Shown here: one piece after another, positions 5,930-7,487 of the stretch | How positions within the stretch are numbered: position 1 is the stretch's first letter | Layout of the letters: each line of letters starts with the position of its first letter | Origin: Cytophagales bacterium | GTDB taxonomy: Bacteria > Bacteroidota > Bacteroidia > Cytophagales > Spirosomataceae | Assembly (NCBI GenBank): GCA_028868395.1 | Contig: JAGWUO010000050.1 | Coordinates: 1 to 7,487 of the forward strand | Length of the DNA: 7,487 nt | Direction: 5' to 3' | Notes under the pieces: generated by a model | The model's input: only the letters and a program-made list of their open reading frames with translations | Databases searched by the model: none | Told to the model about the DNA's origin: nothing | Made by a program: the position numbers and the translations under genes

Positions 5930-6483
5930 GTCCGATTGAGATTTTGGCAATCATAGCTTCACTAGGTGGCGTAGTTCTAAGCATGGCAAAGAAGAGCCTG
6001 GCGTGGGTGTGTAACATCATTGCCTCAGGTCTTTACGGATACGTTTTTTATCAAAATGGCCTGTATTCCGATATGGAATTACAAGGTTTTTTTATTCTCA
6101 TGGCCCTATATGGGTGGTGGGGCTGGTCTCGTTCGGAGCAAAATTGGGTACCTGAGAAATCAAGCCTTCAAGCCTTATTGTTAGGCTTTTTGGTGGCCTT
6201 GCTTTTCGGCGCTGGTTCCGGCTTTTTACATCAGCAGTATTTACCCTCCGTGAGTTTTCCGTTTCTGGACGCTACCTTAACGGGCGTGAGTATTTTTGGC
6301 ACTTGGCTAGCAACAAAACGCAAAATCGAAAACTGGATTGTCTGGATTGGGGTGGATATAGTATATGTAGGGATGTATGTAAACAAAGGGCTATGGGGAA
6401 CGGCGGCACTCTATTCGGTCTTTATTGCTTTGGCCATAAAAGGCTTTATCGACTGGCTTAAGCCCCTGAAAAACAGGGCCTAA
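5926..6483 (+). CDS. pnuC: PnuC family vitamin-precursor transporter
   Basis: Inner-membrane facilitator, most likely for nicotinamide riboside feeding NAD synthesis; some relatives carry thiamine or other vitamins and substrate cannot be fixed from sequence alone. From the ATG at 5926 it has 185 residues, somewhat short but within the family's range, with about seven hydrophobic segments. Family motifs are AWVCNIIASGLYGYVFYQNGLYSDMELQ (26-53), YGWWGW (62-67), LDATLTGVSIFGTWLATKRKIENWIVW (114-140), DIVYVGMYVNKG (144-155) and FIDWLK (174-179). An in-frame TTG at 5896 lies inside nth and would add residues unlike the family start; the ATG gives a standard 4-base ATGA overlap with nth. There is no thiamine riboswitch or TonB receptor gene next to it, which mildly favours the nicotinamide riboside role. 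Confidence 0.9.
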   Translation: MSPIEILAIIASLGGVVLSMAKKSLAWVCNIIASGLYGYVFYQNGLYSDMELQGFFILMALYGWWGWSRSEQNWVPEKSSLQALLLGFLVALLFGAGSGFLHQQYLPSVSFPFLDATLTGVSIFGTWLATKRKIENWIVWIGVDIVYVGMYVNKGLWGTAALYSVFIALAIKGFIDWLKPLKNRA

Positions 6484-6536
6484 AAAATTTGTCACAGATT
6501 TTATTCGATTCATTACTTAATTAAGCTCAGCCTTTT

Positions 6537-6544
6537 TATATTTG
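6537..6544 (+). promoter_or_regulatory. -7 box of the dksA-like operon
   Basis: TATATTTG matches TAnnTTTG fully and lies 34 bases before the ATG at 6579, which places the transcript start near 6548-6551 with a leader of about 30 bases. The -33 position (about 6514-6517, tact) does not carry TTTG, so an activator or alternative sigma factor might help. The 95-base gap 6484-6578 also contains a 10-base palindrome CTTAATTAAG (6517-6526) between these elements. Confidence 0.45.
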
Positions 6545-6578
6545 TGTAAAGGTAAAAGACTACAATTTAGATAGATTT

Positions 6579-6962
6579 ATGGCAAACGAAGAAAAACAAA
6601 GATACTCTGCCGAAGAATTAAAAGAGTTTGAAGCGATTATAAAGGCCAAATTAGAAGATACTAATGCGGAATTAAAATATTTAAGAGAAGCTTTAAGTAA
6701 GAAAAATGATACGGGTACAGACGCGACTTCCGGAAACTCAAAAGTGATGGAAGATGGCGCAGACACTGCTGAAAAAGAAAACTTAAATCAACTAGCAGTT
6801 CGCCAACAAAAATTCGCAAAGAATTTAGAAAATGCATTGATGCGTATCAAGAACGGAACGTATGGTGTTTGCATCGAATCAGGAAAGCTAATTTCTAAAG
6901 AACGTTTACGTTTAGTGCCACATACACAGCACTCGATCGAAGCGAAGTTAAAACAAAAATAA
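6579..6962 (+). CDS. DksA/TraR family transcription regulator with degenerate zinc finger
   Basis: The family binds the secondary channel of RNA polymerase and modulates initiation, often together with ppGpp. The 127-residue protein has a long charged N-terminal coiled-coil region (about 10-90). The acidic tip motif is kept as DGADTA (59-64), equivalent to DxxDxA of E. coli DksA, with Asp59 and Asp62. The C-terminal finger is YGVCIESGKLISKERLRLVPH (95-115). Of the four zinc-binding cysteines only Cys98 remains; the other positions are Ser101, Ser119 and Ala122. This degenerate finger is, as I recall, common in Bacteroidota homologues, so the fold probably holds without zinc. The ATG at 6579 has no Shine-Dalgarno sequence. 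The next gene starts 3 bases after the stop. Confidence 0.88.
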   Translation: MANEEKQRYSAEELKEFEAIIKAKLEDTNAELKYLREALSKKNDTGTDATSGNSKVMEDGADTAEKENLNQLAVRQQKFAKNLENALMRIKNGTYGVCIESGKLISKERLRLVPHTQHSIEAKLKQK

Positions 6963-6965
6963 ACG

Positions 6966-7271
6966 ATGGGTTTTTTCGAAAACAACCGCCTAGTTGAATT
7001 AATAACAGACTATCTCAAAACTCAATTTGAAATAATCAAGTTAGATATTCAGGAAAAACTAGAGGAAATCTTTATCCGGATTTTCAAACTTTTCCTTGTG
7101 GCAACGGGTTTCGGAATTACCCTATTTTTCCTTCTTTTGGGAGGATCAGAATGGATCAATGAGGCATTGGAAAGTCGCTTCTTAGGTTATTTCATTGTGG
7201 CTGCCATCATCGGTGTAGCTAGCCTTTTTCTTTTCTTATCCCTAAAGCCTACGAATAATGAGTCAGAATAA
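6966..7271 (+). CDS. Holin-like small membrane protein (phage holin family 3-like)
   Basis: A 101-residue inner-membrane protein. An amphipathic, charged N-terminal helix (1-38, including LITDYLKTQFEIIKLDIQEKLEE) is followed by two membrane helices at about 40-60 and 72-92 separated by a short loop (SEWINEALESR), then a short polar tail. This layout is that of chromosomal Bacteroidota proteins annotated as phage holin family. The name reflects similarity only: there is no lysin or other phage gene nearby, so a housekeeping envelope role is more likely. It starts 3 bases after the dksA-like gene and its end overlaps the next start by 14 bases, so all three are probably one operon. Confidence 0.75.
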   Translation: MGFFENNRLVELITDYLKTQFEIIKLDIQEKLEEIFIRIFKLFLVATGFGITLFFLLLGGSEWINEALESRFLGYFIVAAIIGVASLFLFLSLKPTNNESE

Positions 7272-7487
7272 AGAGAAGAGAGCTGAATTAGAAAGCCAAG
7301 TAGCCGAAATTCAAGAGCAATTAACTGAGACAGTTTCCGAATACAAAAAAATTGGCAATCAGATGCTGATCGCTGGAGGCATTGTAGCGGGAGGATATTT
7401 GCTTTATTCCATGTTCTCTGGCTCGAAGAAGAAAGGCTCTTTTGTTAGCGATGCCATTAAATCATATGCTCTGGCACTTGCTCTTTC
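7258..7487 (+). CDS. Coiled-coil plus membrane-helix protein, 3' end cut by the window edge
   Basis: An open frame starts at the ATG at 7258 and runs without a stop to the window end; 76 codons are visible. Residues 1-31 are highly charged and likely a coiled coil (NKEKRAELESQVAEIQEQ onward). A Gly-rich hydrophobic segment (about 36-53, MLIAGGIVAGGYLLYSMF) is a probable transmembrane helix, followed by a basic patch SGSKKKGSF and the start of another hydrophobic stretch (SYALALAL). I do not recognise the family. The 14-base overlap with the holin-like gene, in a different frame, argues for coupled translation and a shared envelope function. Confidence 0.75.
   Translation, partial: MSQNKEKRAELESQVAEIQEQLTETVSEYKKIGNQMLIAGGIVAGGYLLYSMFSGSKKKGSFVSDAIKSYALALAL

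Noticed and set aside
6464..6478. Hairpin CCCTG-AAAAA-CAGGG at the end of pnuC as a terminator
   Set aside because: Only five base pairs and followed by an A-run rather than a T-run on the plus strand; it may slow polymerase but I would not call it a terminator.
6966..7271. Prophage remnant suggested by the holin-like protein
   Set aside because: No lysin, integrase, structural or attachment-site sequence is visible, and the gene is packed in an operon with a chromosomal-type regulator.

Overview
The window looks like a chromosomal segment from a Bacteroidota bacterium, probably of the order Cytophagales. The evidence is phylum-typical protein variants (PdxJ beginning [12 protein letters not shown], a DksA/TraR protein with a degenerate zinc finger, a TM2 protein with a soluble N-terminal leader), signal peptides ending in Ala-Gln, almost no Shine-Dalgarno sequences, and several good matches to the Bacteroidota promoter (TTTG, about 19 bp, TAnnTTTG). 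The exact genus cannot be read from the sequence. There are no RNA genes, CRISPR arrays, insertion sequences or prophage.

Layout. (1) Positions 1-87 look like a bidirectional promoter region: boxes on the minus strand point to a gene off the left edge, and a plus-strand promoter sits directly against the first gene. (2) 88-2886, plus strand: 5-formyltetrahydrofolate cyclo-ligase, a small exported or membrane protein of unknown function with a TTG start, aspartate-semialdehyde dehydrogenase (asd) and pyridoxine 5'-phosphate synthase (pdxJ). asd and pdxJ overlap by one base, and a strong bidirectional terminator follows. (3) 2939-3553, minus strand: a secreted protein made of two tandem copies of one roughly 80-residue domain. 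(4) 3554-3744: a divergent promoter region. (5) 3745-4534: an ECF-type sigma factor overlapping a 71-residue putative partner, with the intrinsic terminator partly inside the partner's last codons. (6) 4585-6483: a tightly packed operon of a TM2 protein, a DUF2752 protein, endonuclease III (nth) and a PnuC-type vitamin transporter, with every junction a 1- or 4-base stop/start overlap. (7) 6579-7487: a DksA/TraR-family regulator, a holin-like two-helix membrane protein, and the start of a coiled-coil plus membrane-helix protein cut by the window edge.

Functionally most of this is core metabolism and housekeeping: folate recycling, the aspartate-family branch point, vitamin B6 synthesis, base excision repair and uptake of a vitamin precursor. 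The parts with regulatory or unexplained content are the sigma factor with its overlapping partner, the divergently transcribed secreted repeat protein, and the DksA-like/holin-like cluster. I see no convincing new multi-gene system. The best candidate for something under-described is the sigma factor/71-residue partner unit.
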